Source of the DNA: Rugamonas apoptosis
GTDB taxonomy: Bacteria; Pseudomonadota; Gammaproteobacteria; Burkholderiales; Burkholderiaceae_D
DNA: 64,000 bases
NCBI RefSeq assembly: GCF_014042355.1
Contig: NZ_JACEZU010000001.1
Span: forward strand, 1 to 64,000
Reading direction: 5' to 3'
The translations under genes and the position numbers were made by a program. The notes beneath the pieces are model-generated. The model had not been told where the DNA came from, made no database searches, and worked only from the letters and a program-made list of their open reading frames with translations. Positions 25,901-34,534 of the stretch are shown piece by piece; within the stretch, counting starts at the first letter, position 1, and each line of letters begins with the position of its first letter.

Positions 25901-27443
25901 GTCGCTGGCCGTGCAGGCCGCCCAAGCCGGGCCAACCCGCGGCGCGCCGGCCGTGGACGGCATGCTGCACCTGTACCGCGAGCAGGGCGACCTGACCGTG
26001 ATGGGCGCGGAAGTGCCGCTGCCGCTGGGCCTCAAGCAACTGGACGCGCGGGTGGACGCGGCCGCCGGCGCGCTGCGTTTGCAACTGGCGCTGGACGGCA
26101 GCCGCGCCGGCCAGGCCCGGCTCGACGCCAACGCCCAGCTAATCGACGGCAAGCTGGCCGACGCCAGCGCGCTGACCATGAACGGCAGCGCCAACATGGG
26201 ATCGCTGGCCTGGCTGGCGCCGCTGGCGGGCCAACCGGGACTGGAGCTGGACGGCACGCTCAAGCTGGCCATGTCCGGCGCCGGCACCTGGGGCGCGCCG
26301 CAACTGAACGGCGACATCACGGGCGACAAGCTGGTGCTGAACTGGGCCGAGCAAGGCATCCGCCTGCGCAACGGCCAATTACAGGCGCGCCTGGCGGGCG
26401 ACCAGCTGGTGCTGCAAAAACTGACGTTCGACGGTGCCGAAGGCCACGCGCAGGCGGAAGGCGCGATCCGCTTCGCCAACGCGGAAGCGAGTATGCAGCT
26501 CAAGCTGACGGCCGACCAGCTGGAAGTGCTGGCCCGGCCCGACCGCACGCTGGTCATCAGCGGCCAAAGCACGCTGGTGCGCGACAGCAAGCGCTTCCAG
26601 CTCGATGGACGGTTCCGGGCCGACCGCGCCAACATCGAACTGGCCAGCCAGGACACACCCACCATGAGCAGCGACGTGGTGATCCTCGGACGCGGCGCGG
26701 CGCCCGTTAAGGACAGCAAATCCCTGCCGCTCAACGTGGACATCGAGGCCGACCTGGGCGACGCCTTCACGCTCAAAGGCAAGGGACTGGACGCGCAACT
26801 GGCCGGCGCCGTGCGCATCCGGGTGGCGGACCGCCGGCCGCCGCGCGTGACGGGCAGCATCCGCGTGGCCAGCGGCACTTATGCCGCCTACGGACAAAAG
26901 CTGGCGATCGAGAAAGGCGTGATCAATTTCACGGGCGCGTACGACAATCCGGGTTTGAACATCCTGGCCGTGCGCAAGCGCCCCGAAGGCGAAGCGCTCA
27001 ACGAGAACAACGTGGAAGCGGGCGTGGAAGTGCGCGGCACGGCGCTGGCGCCGGTGGCCAAGCTGGTGTCCACGCCGGCCGTCTCCGACAGCGACAAGCT
27101 GGCCTGGCTGGTACTGGGCCACGGCATCGACAGCACGGCCGGCAACGACATGGCCCTGCTCAGCACGGCGGCCGGCGCGCTGTTCGGCGGCGGCCAGGGC
27201 CGGCTGGCCAACACGCTGGGGGTGGACGAATTGGGCGTGAGCCAGGCCAAGGGATTGGAGACGACGGTGGTCACGGTGGGCAAGCGTTTGTCCTCGCGCG
27301 CCTACCTGAGTTTTGAACAGGGCGCCAGTTCCGCCACCAGCCTGGTCAAGCTGCGCTACAAACTCAACCCGCGCATCACGCTGCAATTCCAGACCGGCAC
27401 CAACAACGCGCTGGACGTGCTCTACACCTGGGCGTTCGACTAA
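22989..27443 (+). CDS. tamB: TamB-type translocation/assembly protein (DUF490)
   Basis: 1484 residues. The start at 22989 overlaps the tamA stop (TGATG). A proline-rich cytoplasmic tail and one membrane anchor (about residues 36-56, LIGVGVAGVALGGTLWLLG) precede a very long periplasmic beta-taco/AsmA-like region of repeated LxLxxD strands. The C-terminal 350 residues are the conserved DUF490 domain (VNFTGAYDNPGLNILAVRKR and the terminal ITLQFQTGTNNALDVLYTW), which contacts TamA. It bridges inner and outer membrane and probably also serves lipid transport, as TamB/YhdP relatives do. The length is close to other betaproteobacterial TamB. No frameshift is seen. Confidence 0.93.
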   Translation: MSDADHLPATATTGGTPPSPPPRRQRRWLRRTLIGVGVAGVALGGTLWLLGRESTLQQLMRRIAAASGGQIEVQGVSGSLYHRMHIARLVHRSEGTVITVDGIDITWSPLQFFSEGVAISELQANALTVNSTGPATPAVMPASLAAPFRLHIADARLGQLTVLDHGSRTQVSQIRLRLTGDGNGWRLENGEAMTDIGRLQAQLTLGAVRPFTVAGKASLTQTAATPQTTNAPPHPAQLRMRAQGDLSLLRLDADGTAGTASGTATLALAPFDPVILHALELKASGIDPSGYRAAWPHARLAVQLAARIDGKQALSGQLALRNEGQPGPLDQQRLPLQGATAKLGGTLTAATIDAIAIDLGAAGRFTGEARITRGGPQAGVDRAKLALRAERLNLQHVVGSLHATNIGGDVIVDSDSKQQTLHAALGQDGLRLDLQATLADELLQLRQARLQLRKGSVSASGQASLRDAQAFKAAITAEHFDPAAFGNYPVADINADVNASGHLSPAWQVAADFTLKPGKLLGQPLSGAGKLTADAQRISAVAARLALGQNTAELHGGLGTPDQQLDWKIDARDLNSAGGKLLGALAASGTVRGTLAAPRTSFDANLRGLGVVAARHPVPDSVLHASGEVWLAGPSHQVELKASGSAQRVNPAAFGAYPGGAVNAEFSGNAALGGDWRAALDLKLQPSTLSGSPLSGYAKLAADPRHIGNADVKLQLGPNSMQALGAFGSPRDRLDWKLEAPQLASAGPQFGGTLHAAGTLSGSAERPALTLTVDGANLRAPGQQQVKSLRGSASLGANPAAGANANTSDDPVVADLAITGYDSPALTLDRAHLQASGTRTAHVLQLSGGNRDFDAAMRLKGGWNGDAWSGAIDTLQNRGRYALTLQAPAPLRLAAPAGGGVAGLLHPEQIALGATALVLPSGSIRIENVEKNGPQWRSKGQAAGVPVNYLAQLSDAWRDNIKSDMTVGAAWSLAVQAAQAGPTRGAPAVDGMLHLYREQGDLTVMGAEVPLPLGLKQLDARVDAAAGALRLQLALDGSRAGQARLDANAQLIDGKLADASALTMNGSANMGSLAWLAPLAGQPGLELDGTLKLAMSGAGTWGAPQLNGDITGDKLVLNWAEQGIRLRNGQLQARLAGDQLVLQKLTFDGAEGHAQAEGAIRFANAEASMQLKLTADQLEVLARPDRTLVISGQSTLVRDSKRFQLDGRFRADRANIELASQDTPTMSSDVVILGRGAAPVKDSKSLPLNVDIEADLGDAFTLKGKGLDAQLAGAVRIRVADRRPPRVTGSIRVASGTYAAYGQKLAIEKGVINFTGAYDNPGLNILAVRKRPEGEALNENNVEAGVEVRGTALAPVAKLVSTPAVSDSDKLAWLVLGHGIDSTAGNDMALLSTAAGALFGGGQGRLANTLGVDELGVSQAKGLETTVVTVGKRLSSRAYLSFEQGASSATSLVKLRYKLNPRITLQFQTGTNNALDVLYTWAFD

Positions 27444-27481
27444 GCGGCAAAGCTGTCGTCGCCCGCCCTCCCGGCGCGATC

Positions 27482-27628
27482 CTATCCTGGCTGTCCAGCC
27501 GGATTGTGATCGGGCACCGGGTCATCCTGGGGCACGGGATGCGGTTGGTGCGGTGGTGGCTCCGGCACCGGATCGTCGACCGGGGCCGGGTCTGGCGCGC
27601 GGTGGGCGTGGATGGCGGCACTATGCAT
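27482..27628 (-). CDS. 48-residue proline-rich small protein
   Basis: ATG 27628 has an excellent Shine-Dalgarno (CTGGAGGG). The product begins MHSAAIHAHRAPDPAPVDDP and continues with repeated DPVP and PEPPP units, ending NPAGQPG. About a third of residues are proline, with many Asp and His. It has no signal peptide and no membrane helix. It lies between tamB and the S9 peptidase on the minus strand. Codon periodicity and the strong ribosome-binding site support a real gene. Function unknown. Confidence 0.55.
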   Translation of the reverse strand: MHSAAIHAHRAPDPAPVDDPVPEPPPHQPHPVPQDDPVPDHNPAGQPG

Positions 27629-27760
27629 GATTTCCCTCCAGGGTGGCTGGCGATGAGCCTCCATTCTACGCCGCCGCAGCCCCCGCCCTGCCCGATCTGA
27701 ACACAATTTGATCTGGCTACCGATGCCGGACGGGGCGAGGCGCGCGGGCGCGCCCGCGTC

Positions 27761-30208
27761 TCACTCCGCGTGCTTGACGTATTTGTCCAGCCAACGGTGC
27801 GTCTCGTACAACATGTGCAGGATCGATTCGCGCGCCCGGTAGGCGTGCGCCTCGTTGGGCAGCATCACCAGCCGCGCCGTGCCGCCCAGTCCTTTGATGG
27901 CCTGGAACATGCGCTCGCTCTGCATGGGGAAGGTACCGGGATTGCTGTCCTGCTCACCGTGAATAAACAACATGGCGTCCTTGATCTTGTCGGCGTGGTT
28001 GAACGGCGACATGGCCTGGTACACCTCGGCCGCCTGCCAGAACGGCCGCTCCTCGGACTGGAAGCCGAACGGGGTGAGCGTGCGGTTGTAGGCGCCGCTG
28101 CGCGCGATGCCGGCCCGGAACAGGCGCGTGTGGGCCAGCAGGTTGCCCGTCATGAAGGCGCCGTAGGAATGGCCGCCGACGGCGATGCGGCGCCGGTCGG
28201 CCACGCCGCGCCGCACCACCTCCTCCACGGCCGCCTCGGCGTCGGCCACCAGCTGGGCCAGATAGCTGTCGTTCGGTTCCGCATCGCCGCTGCCGATGAT
28301 GGGGAACGAGGGGTTGTCCAGCACCGCGTAACCGACGGCCAGGTAAGCGGCCGGCCCCCAGTAGCTGACGGCATTGAAGTGGTACGGCGAGCCCGTGGTC
28401 TGGCTGGCCGCGCTGGCCGACTTGAATTCGTGCGGATAGGCCCACATCAGCATCGGCAACGGGCCGTCGCGGGAGGCGAGGTAGCCGGGCGGCAGCATCA
28501 ACGTGGCCGTCAGTTCCACGCCGTCGTTGCGGCGGTAGCGGATCTGCTCCTTCTGCACGTCCTTCAGTTCGGGCGTGGGATGGGGGAAGCTGGTCAGCGC
28601 GCGCAACTGCGCTTCCGGCGGCAGGCGCAGGTCGCGCACGTAGTAATTAGGCCGCTCGGTGGGCGATTCGCGCGTGGTCAGCAGCAGCGTGCCCTCCTCG
28701 TTCAACACGGCCGCCACGTTCTCGTAATACGGGGCGGCGCTCTGGAACAGCCGTTCCTTCTTGCGCGTGGTCAGGCTCAGGCGGTCGATGAAGGGACGGT
28801 CGCCCTCCGGCGTGGCGCCGGCGCCATCGAGCAGGATGGTGGTCTCCGGCCCGATCACGAGGCGTGGGAAGCCGCTGGCGTCGGCCCGCATCACGGGCGC
28901 GCCGGGGCTGCTGTAGCGGTCCTCGTAGGAACCTTCGTAGATCAGTTCCGGCGCCAGCGCCGGATGGTCGGGCGCGATCATCCACTGGCGCACGGCCCGC
29001 GTCTTGTGCCAGCGCTCGTTGAGCAGGGCCACGTCGCCCCGCCCCCAGGCGATGCCGCCGTAGCGCATGGCCAGCCGCGCCAGCACCTGCGGCGCGCCAT
29101 GGAACGGCGCCGCGTGCAGGTACAGCACGTCGCGGTGCTCCACGTGACGGGCCGGGTCGCCGCCATCCTGGGCCTCGGCCCACAGCAGCGAGGCCGGCGC
29201 GTCGGCGCGCCAGGACACGTGGCGCACGCCGGCCGACACGGCATCGTTCCCCGGCGGCAGCCCCTCCTCCAGCGGCAGCATGGCCACCGTGTGCAGCAGT
29301 TTGGCGTGCATGTCGCGCACTTCGATCCGCTCGCCGAAGCTGGACACGGGCACCAGGTAGGAATACGGCCGCATGATGCTCTGGGTGAGCAGGTACTGGC
29401 CGCCCGGCGCCACCGACACGCGCGAAAACAGGTCCGGTTCGCCCAGCAAGCGCACACTGCCCTGCAGGTCCGTGTGGGCCAGCTGCACGGTGATGTAATA
29501 CTCGAACAGGCGCGCATCGTCCTCGCTGCGCAGCAGGTCCTGGTAGGTGCGCAGCTGGCGCACGGCGCCTTCCGCATCGCTGTCGAGCTGCATGGGGCCG
29601 GCCGGGACGGGATGCGCGACGGGCGGCTTGCTCATCCCGGCCGGGCGCAGTTGCAGCAGCAGGCCGCTGCCGTCGGGCAGCCACGAGAAGCCCCGGCTCA
29701 GCACCGCCGACAGGGGCTGGCTCACCAGCCGGCGCGCGCGGCGGGCGGCGATGTCGACCAGCCACAGTTGGACTTCCCCGCGGTCGCCCTTGTAGGCCAC
29801 GTGGCTGAACGCCAGGTGGCGCTGGTCGGGCGCCCAGCTCAGGTCGGACACGCGCAGCGCGCGCGGCAAGCCGCGGATACGGCTTTCCTTGCCGCTGGCG
29901 ATATCGAGCAGGGTCAGGTCGGCGCCGTAGGCGAAGCGGCTGGCGGCGCAGGTGCGGGGGTTGATGCGCAGGCCGGCCAGCTTCAGCTCCGGCTGCGACA
30001 CTTCCTCGATGCCGGGCAGCGCGGGCGTCTGCACCATGGCGGCCAGGTCGCGGCGCGGGCTCAGGCTCAGGGCCGGCGCGCGCGGCGCGTCGACGATGGC
30101 CCGCAGCGCAGGCGCTGGCTGCTGGTAGCGGCCATCCTGCGGCCCGCTGTTGGGCGAGGCGGCCATCAGGCCCATGCCGGGCGGCAGCGGCGGAATCAAT
30201 GTACTCAT
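27761..30208 (-). CDS. S9-family serine peptidase (glutamyl-endopeptidase-like)
   Basis: 815 residues. The N-terminal two thirds form a beta-propeller (many WLPDGSG / RHLAFSHV blades). The C-terminal alpha/beta-hydrolase domain has Ser681 (GGHSYGAF), Asp754 (HGEQDSNPG) and His788 (NEAHAY), a complete prolyl-oligopeptidase triad. Overall it resembles S9D glutamyl endopeptidases of plant-chloroplast and bacterial type. No signal peptide is visible at the annotated start, so it is predicted cytosolic. The segment PPLPPGMGLMAASP near the start is Pro-rich. Likely role: degrading peptides of intermediate size. It diverges from the membrane protein at 30348. Confidence 0.88.
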   Translation of the reverse strand: MSTLIPPLPPGMGLMAASPNSGPQDGRYQQPAPALRAIVDAPRAPALSLSPRRDLAAMVQTPALPGIEEVSQPELKLAGLRINPRTCAASRFAYGADLTLLDIASGKESRIRGLPRALRVSDLSWAPDQRHLAFSHVAYKGDRGEVQLWLVDIAARRARRLVSQPLSAVLSRGFSWLPDGSGLLLQLRPAGMSKPPVAHPVPAGPMQLDSDAEGAVRQLRTYQDLLRSEDDARLFEYYITVQLAHTDLQGSVRLLGEPDLFSRVSVAPGGQYLLTQSIMRPYSYLVPVSSFGERIEVRDMHAKLLHTVAMLPLEEGLPPGNDAVSAGVRHVSWRADAPASLLWAEAQDGGDPARHVEHRDVLYLHAAPFHGAPQVLARLAMRYGGIAWGRGDVALLNERWHKTRAVRQWMIAPDHPALAPELIYEGSYEDRYSSPGAPVMRADASGFPRLVIGPETTILLDGAGATPEGDRPFIDRLSLTTRKKERLFQSAAPYYENVAAVLNEEGTLLLTTRESPTERPNYYVRDLRLPPEAQLRALTSFPHPTPELKDVQKEQIRYRRNDGVELTATLMLPPGYLASRDGPLPMLMWAYPHEFKSASAASQTTGSPYHFNAVSYWGPAAYLAVGYAVLDNPSFPIIGSGDAEPNDSYLAQLVADAEAAVEEVVRRGVADRRRIAVGGHSYGAFMTGNLLAHTRLFRAGIARSGAYNRTLTPFGFQSEERPFWQAAEVYQAMSPFNHADKIKDAMLFIHGEQDSNPGTFPMQSERMFQAIKGLGGTARLVMLPNEAHAYRARESILHMLYETHRWLDKYVKHAE

Positions 30209-30347
30209 GTCGGCGGCGGTCCGTGTCTGTGCGGCGGTCGCCCCATATTGCTGATACGCACGGGGAAAGTCAATGCGTCACCGTTCTGGCTTACAATCGC
30301 GGTGCGCGGCGCGGTGCCGCCGTCTCTGATGTCTCTGGAACGCTGAA

Positions 30348-30881
30348 ATGGAAATTACGACGATCATCCTGCTGTTGCTGGTGCCCCTGCTGGTATGGCG
30401 CATTTATTCCCGCCTCAAGGCGGCCATGGGCCGCAGCCAGTCCATCCTGTGGCGCCACTACGCCGTGGTGCTGCTGCTGGCGGCGCTGGTGGGCGGGCTG
30501 GCCGCCAAGGTGCTCGACAGCCCGCTGGCGCTGGGCGCGCTGGCGCTGGGCCTGGCCGGGGGGATCGCGCTGGGCTTCCGCAACATGCGGCTGAGCCGCC
30601 TGGAGAACACGCCCGAAGGCTATTTCTACACCCCCAACCTGCGCCTGGGCGTGCTGGTGTCGATGCTGTTCATCGCCCGGCTGCTGTATCGCGGTTTCGA
30701 ACTGTATCTGCAGATGCACAACGGCACCCCGTTGTCGCCCGAGGAATTCCACCGCAACCCGCTGACGGTGTTGCCGTTCTGCGTGCTGGCCGGCTTCTTC
30801 GGCAGCTACCATTTGTTACTGGCGCGCTGGCAGCGCGGCCAGCAGCCGGTGCCGCGCGGCCCGCTGGACCGCTTGCAGTAA
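30348..30881 (+). CDS. four-helix inner-membrane protein (possibly DUF1453-like)
   Basis: 177 residues with membrane helices at about 3-20, 38-56, 60-78, 100-118 and 140-158. A conserved-looking stretch between helices (RLENTPEGYFYTPNLRLGVL) and the following FIARLLYRG resemble the CcdC/DUF1453 family. The resemblance is partial and I would not assign a redox function. A perfect 10-bp stem AGGGCGAAAC (30881-30890) / GTTTCGCCCT (30899-30908) begins at the stop codon and may help end transcription, although no T-run follows. Confidence 0.65.
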   Translation: MEITTIILLLLVPLLVWRIYSRLKAAMGRSQSILWRHYAVVLLLAALVGGLAAKVLDSPLALGALALGLAGGIALGFRNMRLSRLENTPEGYFYTPNLRLGVLVSMLFIARLLYRGFELYLQMHNGTPLSPEEFHRNPLTVLPFCVLAGFFGSYHLLLARWQRGQQPVPRGPLDRLQ

Positions 30882-31016
30882 GGGCGAAACCTGCGCCCGT
30901 TTCGCCCTGGCGGGACTATCATAGCGACTGGAAAGCGGACATTTAGTGGTATGCTTCATATAACCATGAGGCAACTTTAAATTCCATAAAGAAACGTCAC
31001 GAAATTGCACCAGTTG

Positions 31017-31622
31017 ATGAAGACGTCCATCTACGACAAAACCGCCAAGGGGCGCGAAGAGATCGCCACCCGGTGCTACCAGCTGGCGCCGCGTTTGCGC
31101 ACGCTGCTGGTGATGGTCGATGGCCACCGGCCGGACGACGAGCTGTTACGCAACGTGGCCGGCCTGGGCCTGACGGCCGACGCCATGCAGGAACTACTGG
31201 CGCAGCAGTTCATCGTGCTGTCCACCAGCTACAACACGATCGACACACCGCTGGAGGCGACGGCGGAAGCGCTGGCGGCGCCAACGCCGGTCGCCGCGCC
31301 CGCGCCGGTGGCGGCAATGCCTGCACCTCTCACCATTCCCACCGTCCCCTTGGTGGTGGCGCCGGACAGACCGAGCAAGGCCGAACAATTTCAAGCGCTG
31401 TACGATTTCTACAACAAGACCATCAAGAGCACGATCGGCTTGCGCGGCTTCACCTTGCAGCTGAAGGTGGAGAAAGCCGCGTGCGTGGAAGACTTCCGCG
31501 AATTGCGGCGCCCCTATCTGGAAGCGGTATTGAAAGCCAAGGGCGGCGAGCTGGCGCAACGGCTGGGCGACCAGCTGGACCAGTTACTCGGCGAACGCAG
31601 CGACGACGACCTGGTGAGCTAA
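31017..31622 (+). CDS. conserved hypothetical protein with Pro/Ala linker
   Basis: 201 residues from ATG 31017 (a TTG at 31005 would add four). Two parts: residues 1-70 (KTSIYDKTAKGREEIATRCY..., LVMVDGHRPDDELL) look like a small regulatory domain often found in betaproteobacteria at the N-terminus of signalling proteins. Residues 75-115 are a Pro/Ala/Val linker. Residues 118-201 form a helical domain (FQALYDFYNKTIKSTIGLRG). No catalytic motif is seen. Soluble, cytoplasmic. Its stop codon overlaps the large palindrome at 31621. Function unknown. Confidence 0.7.
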   Translation: MKTSIYDKTAKGREEIATRCYQLAPRLRTLLVMVDGHRPDDELLRNVAGLGLTADAMQELLAQQFIVLSTSYNTIDTPLEATAEALAAPTPVAAPAPVAAMPAPLTIPTVPLVVAPDRPSKAEQFQALYDFYNKTIKSTIGLRGFTLQLKVEKAACVEDFRELRRPYLEAVLKAKGGELAQRLGDQLDQLLGERSDDDLVS

Positions 31623-31683
31623 AAAATCGGGGACGGACCCCAATTTTCGCTATGCGGAAATTGGGGTCCGTCCCCGATTTTTT
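31621..31683. repeat. 26-bp-arm palindrome; bidirectional terminator and dispersed-repeat candidate
   Basis: The left arm 31621-31646 (AAAAAATCGGGGACGG...CCCCAATTT) is perfectly complementary to 31658-31683. The 11-base loop contains a further CGC/GCG pair, so nearly all 63 bases fold. A/T-runs flank the stem on both sides, giving a terminator for the plus-strand gene ending at 31622 and for the minus-strand mksB ending at 31703. The arm sequence GGGGACG...CCCCAATT is close to the palindrome at 10519-10548, suggesting one repeat family. Confidence 0.8.
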
Positions 31684-31702
31684 GGACCCGATTTTGGATG
31701 GA

Positions 31703-34531
31703 TCAGGCTGCCTTGACGGCCTCGCCGGTACGGCGCTGCAGCACGAAGATGGGCTGGGCCCACAACGTGTCTTTCTTCTTCTTGCTCGTGATGAGCGTCA
31801 GTTCCGACGGGTCGTAGACGTCCGTGTTGTGCGTCAGCGGCGTCGTCATCAGGTATTGCGCCTCGGTGTTCTTGAGGAACTCACCCACCAGCTGGATATT
31901 GCGGATGTCCAGGTGGGCGAACGGTTCGTCGATGAACACGAAGCCGCCGGAACCGTCTTCCGACTTCAACAAACCAATCAACAGCACCAGCGACTTCATC
32001 ACCTGCTGGCCGCCGGACGCTTCGCCGTCGTTCATGCCGATCGGCCCCTTGCCGTCGAACTTGAAGCGCACGTGCAGGCCGGCCTGGGCCAGCTGGGTGT
32101 CGTCGTTCTCCAGCCGCACCGGATCGGCATGCACTTCGATGCCGGCCAGTTCGCCCAGCTCCTTGATGTTCTTGCTGTAGGTCTTGATGGTGTAGCGCAG
32201 CCGCTCGATGTAGGCGCCGCGCGCGTTGCCGGTGGCCTCGATGGCGCGGTTGTTCTGGTAGCGGCGCTCCTCCGTTTCCGTCTGGCGGCCATGCAGCTGC
32301 TCGTTCAGGCGCAGGTACTGGTCGATCACGGTGGCGTCCAGTTCCCAGTCGCTGCGGGCCAGGCTCGCTTCCAGGCTGTGGATACGCAGCGCCACCTGGT
32401 GCGAGTTCTGGTGCTCGGCCACGAGACGCGCGCGGCGCGCCGGACGGCGCCAGCTCTTGGGCAGGTGGCGCCACGCGCGGCGCAGCGCCAGCAGCGCGCG
32501 CGCATGATCGCCGCGCTGTTCGATCTGGCGCTTGTTGGTCAGGCGCAGGCCCGCTTCCGCCTCGGACAGGGCGAAGCGCGCGTTCTGCCACACGGTGTCG
32601 GTACGGGTGCGCTGCACGGTGGCGTCCTTGATCAGCGCCTGCAGCTCGCCCAGGCGGGTGCCCACTTCCATCCGTTCCTCGCGCAGCGGCACGGCGTTGC
32701 GCGCCGCCTCGTCGAATTCAGCCTGGCGCGCAGCCAGTTCCTTGGCCGCGTCCACACCGGCGATGCGGGCCTTGAGCGCGCTCGTTTCCGAGGCCAGCTT
32801 GCTGATGGCCAGCGTCAGCGCATCTTCCTGCGCCTCCAGCCCCGGCAGCGAGCGCTGGATCGCTTCCATCCGCTGGGTGCGGCCGGCCGAACCAAAGCGG
32901 TAGCGCGACGCTTCCACGAACAGCGAGCGGCCGCCGCGGCGTTCGCGGTGATAGGCCTCGGGCGTGATCCATTCCTCTTCCTTGCCGAGCTTGAAGCCTT
33001 CGTCCACCGTGTCCACCCGGGCGATGCGCGACAGCTGGTCCACCAGCCAGGCCGGCACCGGCGCCGAGAACTTCACCACCGACAGCAGGCTGTCGTCCTT
33101 GACGCCGGGCGCCGTGACCAGGTCCGGCACGATGAAGTGGCGATAGCGTTCCTTCTCGGCCAGGCGGTAGGCGGCTGGCGCATCCTTGGCTTTATCGAGC
33201 AGCACCACGGAGGCATAGCCACCCAGCACACCCTCGACGGCGCCTTGCCAGCGCGCGTCCGTCACTTCCACGATATCCGACAGCATGGCGTGGCCGATGC
33301 CGGCGTCGCGCAGCGCACGGCGCATGCCGCGCACCGCTTCCGGTTCCGGCATGGCCGTCTTGCCCTGCAAAGCGGCGATGGTGGCCAGTTCGCCGGCGAT
33401 GCGCGCCGACAGGGCTTCGCGCGCCTGCTTCTGGCGCGCCAGTTCCGCTTCCTTTTCCTCCAGCTGCTGCGCCACTTCCGCGATGTCGTTGCCGGAATCG
33501 GCGGCCAGCTTTTGCAAGCGGGCTTTCTGTTCCAGCAGGCTGTCGAGCGGCTTGAGTTTGCCGTTGATCTGGCTCAAACGGCTTTGCAGCGCCGTCGATT
33601 CCTGCTCCAGCACCGTCTCATGCTGCTGCGCTTCCGTCAGCGCCTTCGCTTGCGCGGCCAGCGCGTTGCGCTTGTCCGTCAACTGCTGGTCAGCCTGCGC
33701 CAGCGGCTTGCGGGCGTCGCGCAACTGGCGGCTCACGTTGCCGTGCTTTTCGCGCGCTTCATGGTATTCCAGCGTCGGCAGCACTTCTTCCTGCAGGTTG
33801 CGGCGTTCCTTGTTCAGGTCTTCCCACTGGTGGTAGTTGGCCACGCGCAGGCGCAAGCCTTCCAGGTTGGTCTTCGATGCTTCCAGTTCCGACTCGAAGC
33901 GCTTCAGTTCCTGTTCCGTGTCGCGCTGGTGGCGCTTGGCCTCGTCGTAGGCGTCCAGCACTTCCTTGTCGCCGAACACCTGGAACACCAGGTCCAGCAA
34001 CTGGCGCGGCGCGTATTCACACAGCTTGTCCGTCTCGCCCTGCTCCAGCGCCAGCACCTTGGCCATGGCCGGCGACAGGCCGGCGTTGGCCAGGCGCTTG
34101 CGGTAGTTTTCCACGCCCAGCCAGTCGTTCGCTTCCGTGATGTCCTCGATCTGCACATTCCCGGGGCGCATCAGGTACTGGCGCTTCCAGTCGCCACCGT
34201 TCTTCTGTATCTGGCAGAACAGCGTCACCTCGTCGTCGCTGAAGAAGCCGGAGCTGCGGAACGGACGGTTCGACAGCTGCTTGCCCACGTTCTTGTTGTC
34301 GACCACGGCGCGCAGCCAGGCCGTCTGCTGGCCGGAGTGGCGCGCGTAGTGCTTGTAGGTGCGGCCCATCGAGCAATCGAGGCCGAACAGGGTGCGCAGC
34401 GCGTCCAGCAGCGTGGTCTTGCCGGAGCCGTTCTGGCCGGCGATGGTGATGATCTTGGCGTCGAGCGGAATGTTCTTGATGCGCTGCCAGTAGTCCCAGT
34501 GCACCAGTTCGAGTGATTTGATATGAAACAT
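31703..34531 (-). CDS. mksB: MksB-type SMC-like condensin ATPase
   Basis: 942 residues. Walker A GQNGSGKT at 32-39, ABC signature SGGQQ at 839-843, Walker B FVFIDEP with Asp868-Glu869. Between the ATPase halves lie two coiled-coil arms (about 200-390 and 560-720) and a small hinge-like globular part (about 400-540, GYASVVLLDKAKDAPAAYRL). The length matches MksB (about 900-950) and is much shorter than MukB. SMC-like ATPases extrude or bridge DNA loops for chromosome organisation, and Mks/Wadjet relatives also act against plasmids. The start lies 3 bases after mksE. The downstream hairpin ends the operon. No mksG/jetD follows. Confidence 0.85.
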   Translation of the reverse strand: MFHIKSLELVHWDYWQRIKNIPLDAKIITIAGQNGSGKTTLLDALRTLFGLDCSMGRTYKHYARHSGQQTAWLRAVVDNKNVGKQLSNRPFRSSGFFSDDEVTLFCQIQKNGGDWKRQYLMRPGNVQIEDITEANDWLGVENYRKRLANAGLSPAMAKVLALEQGETDKLCEYAPRQLLDLVFQVFGDKEVLDAYDEAKRHQRDTEQELKRFESELEASKTNLEGLRLRVANYHQWEDLNKERRNLQEEVLPTLEYHEAREKHGNVSRQLRDARKPLAQADQQLTDKRNALAAQAKALTEAQQHETVLEQESTALQSRLSQINGKLKPLDSLLEQKARLQKLAADSGNDIAEVAQQLEEKEAELARQKQAREALSARIAGELATIAALQGKTAMPEPEAVRGMRRALRDAGIGHAMLSDIVEVTDARWQGAVEGVLGGYASVVLLDKAKDAPAAYRLAEKERYRHFIVPDLVTAPGVKDDSLLSVVKFSAPVPAWLVDQLSRIARVDTVDEGFKLGKEEEWITPEAYHRERRGGRSLFVEASRYRFGSAGRTQRMEAIQRSLPGLEAQEDALTLAISKLASETSALKARIAGVDAAKELAARQAEFDEAARNAVPLREERMEVGTRLGELQALIKDATVQRTRTDTVWQNARFALSEAEAGLRLTNKRQIEQRGDHARALLALRRAWRHLPKSWRRPARRARLVAEHQNSHQVALRIHSLEASLARSDWELDATVIDQYLRLNEQLHGRQTETEERRYQNNRAIEATGNARGAYIERLRYTIKTYSKNIKELGELAGIEVHADPVRLENDDTQLAQAGLHVRFKFDGKGPIGMNDGEASGGQQVMKSLVLLIGLLKSEDGSGGFVFIDEPFAHLDIRNIQLVGEFLKNTEAQYLMTTPLTHNTDVYDPSELTLITSKKKKDTLWAQPIFVLQRRTGEAVKAA

Positions 34532-34534
34532 GGA

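Noticed and set aside
22989..27443. Long open frames on the opposite strand across tamB and tamA
   Set aside because: They are mirror frames of high-GC genes, have no ribosome-binding sites or family motifs, and conflict with the clear Omp85/DUF490 readings.
31073..34516. A 1147-codon plus-strand frame opposite mksB
   Set aside because: His/Gln/Arg-rich antisense artefact; the minus strand has Walker A, signature and Walker B motifs.
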